Shown here: positions 44,621 through 56,126 of the stretch, one piece after another
Position numbering within the stretch: the stretch's first letter is position 1
How the letters are laid out: the number at the start of each line of letters is the position of its first letter
Assembly: GCA_021432635.1 (NCBI GenBank)
Contig: MU270032.1
Span: 806,001 to 870,000, forward strand
DNA from: Thozetella sp. PMI_491
Taxonomy: Eukaryota > Ascomycota > Sordariomycetes > Chaetosphaeriales > Chaetosphaeriaceae
Direction: 5' to 3'
DNA: 64,000 bases
The notes under the pieces: model-generated
What the model saw: the letters and a program-made list of their open reading frames with translations, nothing else
Told to the model about the DNA's origin: nothing
Database searches by the model: none
Made by a program: the position numbers and the translations under genes

Positions 44621-46207
44621 ATGTGGTCCCCGGTCTACGTCAGTCTCCTCTTGCTGACTGTCGTCAGAGCGGCGTGCAACTTCACTCAGCAGTGCACCGC
44701 TCTGGCCCAGGAGCTCAACCTCCCCAATGCGACTGTCTGGTTCACCGAGTTCGTCCCCGCGGGCACCAACCTGACCTTCCCGGACAACGACCCTACATGT
44801 ACTCGCCCCTTTCAGGTTGTCACGGCGGATATGTGTCGCGTGGCGTTGTATGTTTCGACCTCCAGCAAGTCCGGCATCAGCATGGAGGCCTGGCTGCCAC
44901 GAAACTGGACCGGGCGCTTTTTAAGCACCGGCAATGGGGGCCTGGGCGGATGCATCCAGTATGAGGACCTTGCTTACACGGTAGGACTCGGCTTTGCTAC
45001 TGTTGGGGCAAACAACGGCCACAACGGCACCTCTGGGGCGGCATTTTACAACAGCCCCGAGGTCGTCGAGGATTTCGCCTATCGCTCTTTGCACACCAAC
45101 GTGGTGGTCGGGAAGCAGATCTCGGCAGCGTTCTATCGAGAAGTGCACAAGAAGTCATACTACCTCGGCTGCTCCACGGGTGGTAGGCAAGGCTTCAAGT
45201 CCGCTCAGTCCTTCCCCGACGACTTCGACGGTATAGTAGCGGGTGCGCCGGCCATCGACTTCAATAATCTTAACTCCTGGAGCGAACACTTCTTCCTTCT
45301 AACCGGTGCCCCTGGCTCTCCCTCTTTCGTGCCGAGCAGCCTCTGGGCTACCGTGCATCAGGATATCCTGAGCCAATGTGACGGGTTGGATGGCTACGTC
45401 GACGGCATCATCGAGGACCCGCTGCTTTGCGACTATCGACCCGAATCGCTGATTTGCGCACCGGGCACGTCCGCAGCCAACTCCACAACCTGCTTGACTG
45501 GCACGCAAGCCGCCACCGTGCGCGCCATCTTCTCTCCCCTCTACGGTGTCAACGGCACGCTCGTCTACCCGCGCATGCAGCCGGGGTCCGAGCTCGTCGG
45601 TGCCGTTCCGATATACTACTTTGGCGGCGCGTCTCCCTTTAGCGACTGGTACCGCTATGCGATCTACAACGACCCGAACTGGGACCCCGCTACGATCGGG
45701 CCGACAGATTATGCCTACGCTTCAGCCAAGGACCCTTTCAACATTAGCACGTGGTTGGGCGACCTGTCGGCCGTCCGCGATCGGGGTGCCAAGATATTGC
45801 ACTACCATGGCCAGCAAGACCCCATCATCTCAAGCGACAATTCGCCACGGTACTACGACCACGTGGCGCGGACAATGAATCTTCCCTCGTCGTCGCTGGA
45901 CGAGTTCTACCGCTTCTACCGCATATCAGGTATGGGCCACTGCAACGGTGGGCCGGGTGCGACCTTCATAGGCAACAAGGGGGCGACAACCGCGACGCTG
46001 GACCCCGATGGAAACGTGCTGATGGCCATGGTACGGTGGGTGGAGGAAGGCGTGGCACCGGACAATATCATGGGGACAGCATTTGTCAATGGAACGCAGG
46101 GTGGGGAGGTGGCGTTCCGGAGGAGGCATTGCAGGTACCCGCTTCGGAATGTGTACCTCGGGCAGGGGGATCCGAATAGCCCGGACAGCTGGAAATGTGT
46201 ATCTTAA
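44621..46207 (+). CDS. Secreted tannase/feruloyl esterase
   Basis: An intact, intronless gene of 528 codons. A signal peptide (MWSPVYVSLLLLTVVRAA) precedes the mature protein. The tannase-family CS-D-HC arrangement is complete: GCSTGGRQG with Cys184 and nucleophile Ser185, HGQQDPIIS with Asp400, and GMGHCNGG with His440 and Cys441, so Cys184 and Cys441 can form the family's disulfide next to the active site. The lid carries a calcium-type loop CDGLDGYVDGII (253-264). There are many N-glycosylation sites. The family hydrolyses aromatic esters: feruloyl or coumaroyl groups on plant polysaccharides (FaeB type) or gallate esters in tannins; sequence alone does not separate these. Length is typical. 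A second, leaderless member lies at 59352-61103. Confidence 0.95.
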   Translation: MWSPVYVSLLLLTVVRAACNFTQQCTALAQELNLPNATVWFTEFVPAGTNLTFPDNDPTCTRPFQVVTADMCRVALYVSTSSKSGISMEAWLPRNWTGRFLSTGNGGLGGCIQYEDLAYTVGLGFATVGANNGHNGTSGAAFYNSPEVVEDFAYRSLHTNVVVGKQISAAFYREVHKKSYYLGCSTGGRQGFKSAQSFPDDFDGIVAGAPAIDFNNLNSWSEHFFLLTGAPGSPSFVPSSLWATVHQDILSQCDGLDGYVDGIIEDPLLCDYRPESLICAPGTSAANSTTCLTGTQAATVRAIFSPLYGVNGTLVYPRMQPGSELVGAVPIYYFGGASPFSDWYRYAIYNDPNWDPATIGPTDYAYASAKDPFNISTWLGDLSAVRDRGAKILHYHGQQDPIISSDNSPRYYDHVARTMNLPSSSLDEFYRFYRISGMGHCNGGPGATFIGNKGATTATLDPDGNVLMAMVRWVEEGVAPDNIMGTAFVNGTQGGEVAFRRRHCRYPLRNVYLGQGDPNSPDSWKCVS

Positions 46208-48168
46208 GACCATAAGCCGATTAAGAAGCCAATATCTTAGCGGAGTGAACGTCCTTTGTCAAACGAGCACGTGGACCTCTCTGACGCTGGCTAATTTCAT
46301 CTTGTTGCAGAAACAGACCAAAAGATCTGCCTTCATAGCTCAGTTCTACATACTGCGCTTATACGGCGAAAAAGCCGCCGTGCCGCGAAAGAGCACTTTG
46401 GCAAAGCCAGAGAGATATATCATGGCTTCGGCACTGCTCCAGTGCATCAGAATTGAATATTTCGTCCCCTGCCCATTATTTAGGCCTGTTGGAAAGGGTT
46501 GCAGGTGTTGCCCCACAATCTTATTTGGCTTGCTACTGACAACCAGCCGGCGTGTGTGGCAGTCCGTGGTTGTATCCTTGTGTTAGGACACGCCTCCTTC
46601 TAAGTAACATTCTTCCAGGTCGCACCCTCCGAGATGCAGGTATGAATCAATCTTCAATCGCTTGTTTATTATAATCGTAAAGTACTGATAATTACTTTGG
46701 ACATCTCTCATATTAAGATATGCGTGGGAGAAGTGATTACTTTATACGCTTTTTGGCTACTGGCACATCCCTTGTCGAAGATTCCATATATCCTAACCAA
46801 CCTGTTGCTGCTGATGTTGTATCACTCTCACTACGTACCAGATATTTAGGACATTAATAAGGACACAACCAACACATTATTTACGCCCAGGTGGATCGGT
46901 AAGGATGGAAGTGATCAAAGATCAATTAAAGATATAGGTATCCTATTGAAATGATACGAATTTTGCTAATTTGTTCAGTAATTCAGAAGGTTGCCAAAGT
47001 AATACACCAATTCCTTGTGAAGAAAGGCGAGAACAAAGAATCTACGATTTTCCATCACTATAAACTGGAATCTGGGAAACTCGGTCCACTCTCTAACACT
47101 CCGCTCTCGGGTCCACTTCCCCGCCTACGTCTGTGCCCGGGACGTATACACTTTTTCCGCACGGTCTGATGGTTCCTCCGCCGAGTGGTCTTATTCTCGC
47201 TTGGCCATAACGTTAAGGGAAAGGACGGGGCCGTGCGACAAGCTCGAGGTAGGGGCTGCCCTGCCGGCGTAACTGCGGGGTCCGGCGCCGAAGCTCGGAC
47301 AAGTTGACAAAGTGCGGAAGCCCCGGACTAAATTGGCATGTATAGTGCTGAGATACGACGAATTGGGTTGCTTCGGGCTTGGGAGTTTGATGCGCTTCAA
47401 GGCGACTACCCTGGGGGCACACATCTAGGTTCAAGAGGGTGAAATCATGAAACCGGCACGACTTCAAATGTCACGTCGCGCTTGCTGGTGGTGCAAAACA
47501 ACCCAAGCGACTGGGCCGGATAGACCGGATAGATGCCGAAATTCCCTTGGTTGCATCCCCTGGTGACGACTCCTCGAGGATCGACACTCGGAGACATCAG
47601 ATAATCAAGGAGACCTAGAGCACTGGCCTCTAATCACAGGTGCCGAAACCCTGCCTCGAACCTCATGCTCGACCATTCTATGCGGGCCAAAGGCACGGAC
47701 CAGGAATCATGCTGCCAATCGGCTGTGATGTTTATGTTTCCCCCACTGTTTCCTTCCAGGATCGGCGCAAGCGAGAGCTCACCTAGTGCGACTCTGGCAG
47801 GGCTCCACCTCTTAGATAGGTAAGCCTAGAGAGTGCTCATACCCCCTAAGTCTCGGCCAAGGCTCTATCCAGGCTCCACAAGGCAGACCTGGTTATCCCA
47901 GCAAACTTTAACTGCTGCTTTGGGCCGCGCCATAACGTTGCCAAAGTTTCACGCTAAGGCAATGGGCTAGGTCTCCTCGAGGGCCACGAACTATGCAGCA
48001 GGTCTTGGCTCGTCAAGATGGTCTACATCATGCTGAGACAAAAAGAGGCATTACGAACCTCACCGTCGCTGGAGGGAAACCCTTGTTGTCAGTGCTTTCG
48101 CGTTTTTCCATCTTCCATCTTCCTTTCTCGCACCAGGTAATCAGTTTTCTTATTTATTTCTTTGCGCA
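46208..48168. other. Long intergenic region, no supported gene
   Basis: About 2 kb with short ORFs only, AT-rich between 46650 and 47000. The pyrimidine tracts just before 48169 fit a promoter or leader of the MFS gene. Confidence 0.5.
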
Positions 48169-49980
48169 ATGGAATCATACGAAGAACCCGCAAAAGACGG
48201 GCTTGTCGAGATGGATATGGAGCGAGGCCGATCACCGTCATTCTATTCCTCCAGCGTCCTAGGGCCAGAGGACAACACCCGGCGCAAGCACAGCTCGGCA
48301 GATCTATCCGGCAGCGTCTTCTTGATATCTGGGGATGGCCGTATGCTAAGTCTGCCCATTCCCAGCGCCTCTCCTCGGGATCCACTCAGCTGGAGCAAGC
48401 GGAAACGGCTCGCAATCCTGGGCGTGATGATGTTCTTCGCTGTCATTGCTCTCTTTGCCCTTGTGGTGCCTGTCTTGATGTACCGGTCTCTAAGCAACGA
48501 GTATACCGAGGAGGTATGAGCGCCTGGCATCCCTTATAGAGCCATTTCATATGGTCTAACTGGGAACTAGGAGATGCACCCCTTCAATCCCGAGTCACTG
48601 AATTCTTTCGCGACCGTGTTCATGGGAGTCGGCGCTCTGCTTTGGACTCCACTTTCCATGGCTCTCGGACGGCGGCCCGTTGTGGTAGCCTCTACTACAG
48701 CCTTCACTATGTGTATGGTCTGGGCTGCCGCGGCTCGCGGATTTCATTCTCTACTCGCAGCAACGAGCGTTGCAGGCTTCGCTGCGGGAGTGAATATTAG
48801 CACGGTACGTTATTGGTCCCTGGCTGTTATATGTGTTGGACAACACGACTCACTACCGAGTTAGACCCTCTTAGTAATTATCGACCTTACCTTCATTCAC
48901 GAGCGTCCTCAAGCTATCGCGGCCTGGTTCAGCGTTGGCGGAGCAATCAGCCTCGCGGCCTCGTCCTTGGTGCCACTCATGGTCAATGAGACGACAACAT
49001 GGCGATTCCTCTACGAAATCTGGATTATTCCTTCGGCGACCGCGAGTCTTTTCACCTTCCTCTTTGTTCCGGAAACCTACTTTCTCCGCCCACCCGTGGC
49101 CTTCGACGGTCGGATCCTAATTCAGAGCGGCGCTGAGCGGGTTAGGATATACGAAGACTTTCCCCGTCTACTCAAGTGTACGGAACTGCCCAAGTTGCCT
49201 GAAACATCCAAGTTCAAGAGCTGGCTCAGTTCCCTTGCACTCTTTGGCTCGGCTGGAGGGGAGTGGAAGTCAGCCATGGCGTGCTATCCCCAGATGCTTC
49301 TTTGCCTTGCCAACCCGCTCATATTTTGGGTCGTGCTCATGAACGCAGCCAACTTCGCGGGCATGATGTCAATCGGACTCACTTATCCCGTGCTTCTCAG
49401 CAAAGCCCCTTACAACCTCCCCTCAGCGGCCGTCTCACTCGTTAACTTGGGCGCGGCGGCTGGCTCACTCCTCGCTTGGCCTGCATCAGGGATCATCATC
49501 GACCGTATCACGAAGCGTCTTGCAACCCTTAACGGCGGTGTACGCCACGCGGAATACCTCCTCCCAGGGTTCTTCCTCCCTGTGCTAAGCGGTGCAGCCA
49601 GCGTTTTCATCTATGCCATCGTCGCCGAGAAACATTACCACTTCTTATGGGTGTACCTATCATATTTCCTGAATGCATTTTCTTTTGCGAGCATGTCAGC
49701 AGCCAGCACTCTATGGGTGACGGAGGCGTTTCCGTATTGGGCGGCGGCTGCGTTGGCTGCTGTGGGAGGGCTGAGCTACATGACCAGCTTTCCGGTGAGC
49801 GCTGCACTCCCTCTCTGGATGGCAGCTCAGGGGTACTTTTGGGTGAACATTGAGATCGGCATTGCATTGGTACTGCTGGGCTTTGTGAGCGTGCCGATAG
49901 CGTTTTGGGGCAAAAGTGTGAGACAGTACATCCACGGACGCTGGGGTGTTTACGAAACCGGCGCATTGAGACCGCAGTGA
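48169..49980 (+). CDS. MFS transporter, drug:proton antiporter-like
   Basis: Three exons (48169-48513, 48571-48804, 48865-49980), both introns in phase 0, give 564 residues. The cytosolic N-terminus is acidic and Ser-rich, with the DPLSWSKRKR segment that opens many fungal DHA1-type proteins just before the first membrane span (MMFFAVIALFALVVPVL). MHPFNPESLNSFATVFMGVGALLWTPLSMALGRRPV contains the loop 2-3 signature with GRRP. A large cytosolic loop (PETYFLRPPVAF...) separates the two halves, and six further hydrophobic segments follow. The pattern IDLTFIHERPQAIAAWFSVGGAI, where H-E-R replaces the usual glycine-rich segment, matches the subgroup of plasma-membrane transporters for drugs or secondary metabolites. 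The substrate is unknown. Confidence 0.92.
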
Positions 49981-50463
49981 AAAGTGTAAGGGTCCGGTGC
50001 TAATTGCAGAAGTTTTCTCAACGGACTGCCTAGGTGGTCGCTACTCTAACTAGAGAGGAGGTCTCGATAAAGAGAAGAGGAGGAAGGGCTACTAAAAGCG
50101 TTCCAGTATCTAACGGCGTTCCCAACTCTCAACGGTTCAATTGATTTATAGTTCTCGATACCCCTGTAATCACTGGTGCGGCCAAACCAGTACGGTCATC
50201 CGCGTGCTCGCGACCACTGGCGCAGCCAAACCTTCGTTACCCTTCCAACTACCTCCTTAGTCTATCTTATTTCTCGGTGCTTCTCGTGACCCAGCAGCTA
50301 TGGCTAGGTTCTTGTGCTCTCGCTGCCCCTCTCAAGAAGAGCGATTGGAACGGCGATCGCGAGGTCGACTTTATCTTTCCGGGCATCTACCCGTCGACAC
50401 TTGCGAGCGACGACGTCTTCAAAGCAAGCTGATCTAGGAATTTGAAGAACCCTACGTAAATGC
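49981..50463. other. Intergenic between convergent genes
   Basis: Holds the 3' flanks of the MFS (plus) and bZIP (minus) genes and the short direct repeat listed separately. No gene is supported. Confidence 0.5.
50171..50232. repeat. 18-bp diverged direct repeat
   Basis: CACTGGTGCGGCCAAACC at 50171-50188 and CACTGGCGCAGCCAAACC at 50215-50232 are related by two transitions (T/C and G/A) and lie 44 bp apart. The pattern resembles a repeat-induced mutation scar or an old transposon edge. Confidence 0.45.
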
Positions 50464-51602
50464 TTATACTCCACATATTGCTGCAAGCGTTAGTGGCGGC
50501 GGCGCCGGACAGCTCCTCGACATTGAGATCTGTATAACTTCCTCCCCCCTCTCCATCCTCCAGCGGTTGCTTATTTTAATCAGCTCCTCCTCGCACCCCT
50601 CCACGACCCACGCCCATTTCGCGAGAAAGCCGGGCGTGGCCTCCCAGTTCTGTGTTTCGTGCGGCTCACCCCAGACGATAAGCCCGTTGCGCCCGGCGGT
50701 AACTTCGTCCGCATCAAACCCTGATGGGAGCGTCAGAAAGGGCCGCTGGGTCTGTGAGGCAGTCGCAGTGGGTGGGGGGCCTCCGACGCATGTTGCTGGC
50801 GTGGAGATCGTGAACTCGCCGATGAGGTCATAAAGCAAGTCCCAGTGGTCGAAAAGGTCATCGTGCCTGATGAGGTTGTCACGGATGCGGGGGAAGGGGA
50901 TGGCATTGATCCAAATTGGGCGGTAGTGGTTCTGCTGAAGGGCGGTCGGGGCAAGAGAGGCAGGGATATTGGGGCGAAAGGGTTGCAGGTTTGTGACATG
51001 ACGGTATAACCCGCTAATGGGGCAGGTGGCCAGGTCTTCAGGGACTTTAGCGGCGTTCTTATTAGTGATCAAGGCACGGAAGACGTTATACTGGATGAGA
51101 TGAAGGAGGTGATCAGAGGACAGGGGAAAAGAAAAGAGCGGTGGGTCAAAGGTCGAAGACTGTCGAAGGTGGGCGGTGAGTCGAGATTCTCTGGGGACTA
51201 TGATATGCTCCGCTGTGGGGAGTGATGATCCTGGATATATGTGAAGCGGCTGAGGGGATATGTGCGTGGGTGATGCGCCTTCCGATGCTGGCGAGGTCTC
51301 TTCAGGGAAATGAACGTCGGGCTCCTCATCAAGGCGCCAACGTCTAATCTTGAATGGACGCGGCTTCTGGACGGCTCCCGCCCCTTCGCCCTTGAGCCGT
51401 AGTCCTGCAGAGAGTTGTGAGCAACAGTGAGGATAGAGGGGCTATGGCATCAAGGGACGGACTCACGGTGGGATCTTTGGTTCTTCCGGTTCTGGATCTT
51501 CCGGCGCTGCTTGTCGCTCTTGGCCTCGGCGTCCTTGGAACGATCACTAATCTGTTTCGCCTCGCCTAGGGGCCAAGGCAGCTGGATCAAGCCCTTCTCC
51601 AT
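50464..51602 (-). CDS. bZIP transcription factor with DUF3425 domain
   Basis: Two exons on the minus strand, 51602-51467 and 51404-50464, give 358 residues. The junction (GTGAGT...CTGCAG) completes the basic region RRKIQNRKNQRSHR (33-46), which has the N-x2-x-QR...R pattern of fungal AP-1-like DNA-binding surfaces, and continues as LRLKG. The heptad leucine zipper is short or lost, as is common in this family. A Ser/Pro-rich linker follows, then the DUF3425 domain with LLHLIQYNVFRAL, HYRPIWINAIPFPRIRDNLI, HWDLLYDLIGEF, a Trp/Glu-rich stretch (LIVWGEPHETQNWEATPGFL) and KWAWVVEGCEEELIKISNRWRMERG. Members are nuclear regulators of stress or secondary metabolism. Its neighbours are the convergent MFS gene and, 600 bp upstream in divergent orientation, a short-chain dehydrogenase. 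Confidence 0.88.
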
Positions 51603-52201
51603 CGTCCTGGTTTCCGCTTGTCGTTGGTCTTTGAGTGAAGACAGCAGATACTGCCCATGTCAGTTCCGGAGTCGAGAGGTGTCCGGCAGCCGCTTCAGGC
51701 TCGCTAAGCAAGGCAATAAGCTCACGATCTAGTCCGAGAGCTAGGTAAAAAGAGGAAAAAATGTCATTCATATTTCATATTCGCCCGGAATTAGGTGGCT
51801 GCTCAAACAAAACTCCGGGAGGCTAGCACGCTGAATCAGCCTAGGAACTAGACCGTAAACGGCAAAAATGTCATCTTGGCATTATGCCGCGGCTCTAAAC
51901 AATGCAACGGTGAAGCCTACTAGGTTTGGTTTATAGAGAATTTCTCGAGTCAGTTGCTTTGTAAGACAAACGCTAAGCACAAATTGACTTTTGGTGTGCC
52001 GTCTGAGCTTCACTGGTAGGGTTCTAGGAAACTCGCTGGCGTTCTAATCAGAGCACGATGATATCAACGCTGAAGGGGGCTCAGCTTTCAGAAGGATAAA
52101 TAGTTCACTAAGGCCCGCGAATCTAGATTTCAAATTCTGGTAGCTACTTGTATTCTTCCATTACTTGATTATAAACTTCCAACTTTCTTCACTAGATCGC
52201 C
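51603..52201. promoter_or_regulatory. Shared divergent promoter region, bZIP and SDR
   Basis: About 600 bp separate the start codons of the bZIP (minus) and SDR (plus) genes. GGATAAATAG near 52095 is a TATA-like candidate for the SDR. No gene is supported within. Confidence 0.45.
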
Positions 52202-53218
52202 ATGTCCCGCTACGCAGAAGCCCATGTGAACCCTACTGGCCCGGGCGACGCTCGTCCAACAGCCCTTCAGATCATCAAGGATGAAGGGGTAGAGGGCAAG
52301 CTAACCGGGAAAGTTATCGTCATCACCGGTACCTCGTCTGGGATAGGCATTGAGACAGCTCGCGCACTGCTTCTGACTGGGGCAAAGCTGTTCTTGACTG
52401 CTCGAAACCTGGAAAAGGCCAAGACCGCTCTGGGTTCTATCCTCGACTCGGGGCGTGCCGAGCTAGTGGAGATGGACAACACTTCCTTGGACAGTGTGCG
52501 TCGCGCCGCCGAGACCATTCTCAAGAAGTCCAACGGCCAAGTTAATATCCTCATCAACAACGCCGGCATCATGGCTATCCCAACGTTAGAGTACACCAAG
52601 GATGGCATTGAGATGCAGTTTGGGGTCAACCACCTCTCCCACTTCCTGCTCTTTCAACTCCTAAAGCCAGCCCTTCTCACCAGCGCCAGCCCTGAATTCT
52701 CTTCTCGAGTCGTCAACCTCTCTTCCTCTGCCCACAACGTTGCTTCGATTAATGAGTCAGGCAACTACAATTTTGAGAAGGGCGAATACAACCCATGGGT
52801 CTCGTACGGACAGTCAAAGACGGCCAACATCTACATGGCCAACGAGATTGAGCGCCATTACGGATCGCGGGGACTTCACGCCACGAGCGTTCATCCTGGT
52901 ATGATTTTTACGGGGCTTACACAGCATGTTGATCCTGCCTCTTTTAAAGAGATGCAGAAGAACGAGGCAGCAATGAAAGCGATGAAGTCGCCAGAGCAGG
53001 GTGCGGCAACGACGGTGTGGGCTGCCATCGGCCAGGAATGGGAAAATAAAGGAGGTGAATATCTTGCTGACTGCGGAAGGACAAGCCCAGCGAGCGGCGA
53101 GGGCGACCCCATCACCAAGGGTGGGTATGCAGCGCATGCTTACAACCCCGAGGTAGAGGCTCGGCTCTGGAGGGATTCGTTGAAGATGGTGGGGCAGCCG
53201 GACGATCAGTCTGTTTGA
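52202..53218 (+). CDS. Short-chain dehydrogenase/reductase (retinol-dehydrogenase/WWOX-like)
   Basis: An intact, intronless gene of 338 codons. Classical SDR elements are visible: the cofactor loop TGTSSGIG (43-50), NNAG (119-122), a Ser region at about 173-176 and the catalytic Y-x3-K at 202-206 (SYGQSK). After the first strand comes LFLTARNLEKA, where Arg68 suggests NADP preference. The sequence clusters by eye with fungal relatives of retinol dehydrogenases and the oxidoreductase domain of WWOX, of about 320-340 residues. The last 30 residues carry a Pro/Gly-rich tail typical of this group. Substrates are often lipid aldehydes or aromatic alcohols. It is cytosolic or peripheral (no leader). 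It is divergent from the bZIP gene. Confidence 0.95.
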   Translation: MSRYAEAHVNPTGPGDARPTALQIIKDEGVEGKLTGKVIVITGTSSGIGIETARALLLTGAKLFLTARNLEKAKTALGSILDSGRAELVEMDNTSLDSVRRAAETILKKSNGQVNILINNAGIMAIPTLEYTKDGIEMQFGVNHLSHFLLFQLLKPALLTSASPEFSSRVVNLSSSAHNVASINESGNYNFEKGEYNPWVSYGQSKTANIYMANEIERHYGSRGLHATSVHPGMIFTGLTQHVDPASFKEMQKNEAAMKAMKSPEQGAATTVWAAIGQEWENKGGEYLADCGRTSPASGEGDPITKGGYAAHAYNPEVEARLWRDSLKMVGQPDDQSV

Positions 53219-54899
53219 AAAGCTTGCAGCACATTCGTCTCACTGCGGGCAGGAGAGCAGCGGTTTTATTGGCACGTGAGCGAGTGCTGACAAGCGACGA
53301 CGTCTCGAGAGGTAATCCTCTCGACAAGCCATTTACAGGACAAGGGGGCTGAACAACAAGATGAACGAGTCACATCATAGTATAAAATAGGACAGGATAG
53401 CCGAAAATGTTTTTGTCTCTAAAGCTGCCTTTGAGGCCTTCCAATTGATGTTCTTGACCAGAAAATGTTGCTTGTCAGGAAGAATCGTTATTCTCGTGCG
53501 CGGATCTTTAGAACCAGCGGAACAGATGATACGGCCATTTTGGACCTGGGCTATCGTTGGGCGAAGGGGAGCTAGGATAACATGAGTGGCGGCCTCGTGA
53601 CCTCGGAAGGCTGATACCAACATGTGGGCGTTGCGAGGTAGGTTAAATGCACTACAATTTCCGGACGAATATCACCATCATATTAGAATCGAAATAGTTG
53701 TACGTCTCGCCGCAGTTGCACGAGAGCCGATCATAATGGACAGCCGTCCTAGCCCACGAACTGTATTCTGTGTGCTCCTTCAATCGTCCGCTACGCTAGA
53801 ATGTGCAACCAGCCTGCTGTAACAGTACAAAAAGTGGCATGGAAATCGTGCCAATAGGCTCCTCCTACGTGTCAGGTAAAATATATTGCTGCTGGAAAAG
53901 TCACAGAAATTGGTAAAGAAGCGGTTGAGCTTCTTCGATAGTTAGCGTCTTTCGCGATAAGTGCGTTCCCTTTGAGGTTGAAGCAATGCTGAAGCTCTGG
54001 AGCGTGGAAGATAAGGCAAGGTCGGCAGCTCGTGCTGAACTAGAGTCGCCAGCGCGCCTCCTAGAGCATTGCTGGGAGCGGGAGACCATGACCGGCACGA
54101 GGCCGTGCCACCACAGGACACCTCACTCCAGAGGACACCCCCCTGATGTCAACGCAAACGTTATCCAGGCTTCCGTCGAGACTATGCAATGGCAACCAAC
54201 AGCATGCAAGTTGGTCGTCAAGATAGTTCAGGGTGGAGGGGTTCCAAGGAGACACGTCGCTCGCCAACCCCCTGCCTCGTGTCTGTTGCATTGGCCAGCC
54301 GCCCCGCCCCCAGCTATTCATCTCATGGGCATGGGATGCTGGGTGGGGTATGGCCCCGTAGCCACGCCACCTTCGTGCACAGCGCCAGCACCTACCTCGA
54401 GGGGCTCGTGCGGCTGGTTCCTCCGCTCGCTCCCCTGCCGTCCCCCACCCGGCGGCCAGCGCGCCGCCCGACGCCTCGCGGTTCATCGCCTGCTGGCGCC
54501 CCTGGGACTGATCTCGGATGCAGCGCAGGCCTCGGGCCGTGCCTGCGCACCGCTGCAGTGCTTCCGTCGGGTCTCTCTCAGCAGCAGCGTGGGGCAGATT
54601 GCCTCGCGTCCGGCAGCGTGGGCCGCGGCCAGACACCCTGGCTATTTTCTGAACACAGCGAAGACAGCGGCATGTGATGACCCATGTGGGTGGGAACTCG
54701 GTGGACATTTTACGGACGAGCAAGGCACAGCCTCTTTTCCGTAGGAACGGCAGCACTCGATTTTGGTGGTTCATTACTATACTTTTACTAAAAGTCGCGT
54801 AGAATATATTGCTACAGCTATCATCTCCAGTTTTCCTTTTTCTCCAGTTCCCGTTGTCGTTATATATACACACCCCTTGAAACACACCTCGCCGTTTCC
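53219..54899. other. Intergenic with a GC-rich island, no supported gene
   Basis: A GC-rich patch (about 54060-54650) has open frames on both strands up to 274 codons, but no frame shows a domain, conserved splice junctions or a plausible start. The rest has short ORFs only. Confidence 0.4.
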
Positions 54900-56126
54900 T
54901 TAGAGGGACACCTTTTTGTACAAGTCGTTATGGAGAGGATGCTTGGATGAGATCGTCGAGACCGTGATGCTGGTCAGATGGGGCACTTTGGGGACCTCGG
55001 AGTTCTGCTTCGCGGGAATGCAATGGCGATAGATCCGCGAGACGAGGATATATACTCGGGGCATGCAGGCGCACATAACGCCGACGTAGGCCTCTGTAGC
55101 CGACCAGAAGCTGACGTAGACCCAATCGTCTGCAACGGCCCATCGTCAGAGCTTAGCGAACACACGAAGGGCTGATCTGTACTCACAAGTTGGGTTGAAC
55201 GTGCTGACGTACTGCATCAAAGACACCATTCGGGGGATCGACGCAAATGTGACGCTTTGTCGCGTTAGCAAAGTCCTGATCGGACGAGGCTTGGAGGCTT
55301 ACAATCCGCCAGCGCAGAACATCAGACAGACTCCGGCCTTCTTTCGCCAGTGCAATCTAAGCTTCCCCAGAGCGGGAACGGGCAGCAAAGCTAAAAGAAT
55401 ATCGCTTGAAAAGTTTATCGCGCCCGTCGCCCACGCGTGTTTCTGCATGTCTATGCAGTGAAGATCGGCTGGTCCGTTTTGGAAACTGTTGAACTGCGGT
55501 TCGAACGGCGTGCAGCGGAAAATAAGCGGCAGGGTGATTGTAATGCCTCCACATATCGTCCAGAGTATCGAGGCGTTGACGACGTGCTTGAGCTTCGGCA
55601 TAATCTCGAAAGGGAGGACGCGTCGATAGAAGAAGAGAATGGAGATCCGGGTGGATGTGAGGATCAGAGACCACATCAACTCGTGACAATACAGAAGCTG
55701 CCGGGCGTTAGATGGTTAACCACGAAGGCAAGGATTTGTGAGTCGGGGAGTATACCTTGTTGATAGTAGTCATCTCGTCAAAGCTAAGTGTCCAGATATC
55801 TCTTCCGTAACCGTACTGGACAACTGCGCGGTCCAAGTTAGACGATAGGAAAGTAGCAGCACCAGAACGACAGCTCACCTTCATACTGTAGAACAGCCAT
55901 GGCGATGACAAAACCCTGTTTGCAAAGTTAGCCTGATCCGAAGGTACAGTCCCCAAAACAAGCAACGCAAGCCACTGACCCCGTTGAAAACCATAACCCA
56001 ATCACCAACATTGTCACTCCATCCATTATGCCTCCTCGGTCTTGTGACCAACTGTATAGCAATCAAGACAGCGTCGACAGATGCGAATACGAAGCCACTG
56101 ACGCTAAGAACTTCACCGCGATCCAT
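54900..56126 (-). CDS. PTH11-like seven-helix membrane protein (fungal rhodopsin-fold domain)
   Basis: Six exons on the minus strand (56126-55980, 55915-55879, 55823-55756, 55697-55303, 55254-55187, 55129-54900) join in frame into 314 residues; the second exon is only 37 nt. The start at 56126 (MDRGEVL) leaves the short extracellular tail usual for the class; an in-frame ATG at 56180 is possible. Seven hydrophobic helices can be placed from VSGFVFASVDAVLIAIQLVTR onward. Hallmarks are the W-x-D-DW-like GWSDNVGDWVMVFNG loop, FRCTPFEPQFN with a Cys, the GAINFSSDILLALLPVPALGKL helix and SFWSATEAYVGVMCACMP near the end. There is no CFEM domain. The domain is common in plant-associated ascomycetes, where some members sense surfaces or chemicals; the ligand is unknown. 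Confidence 0.9.
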
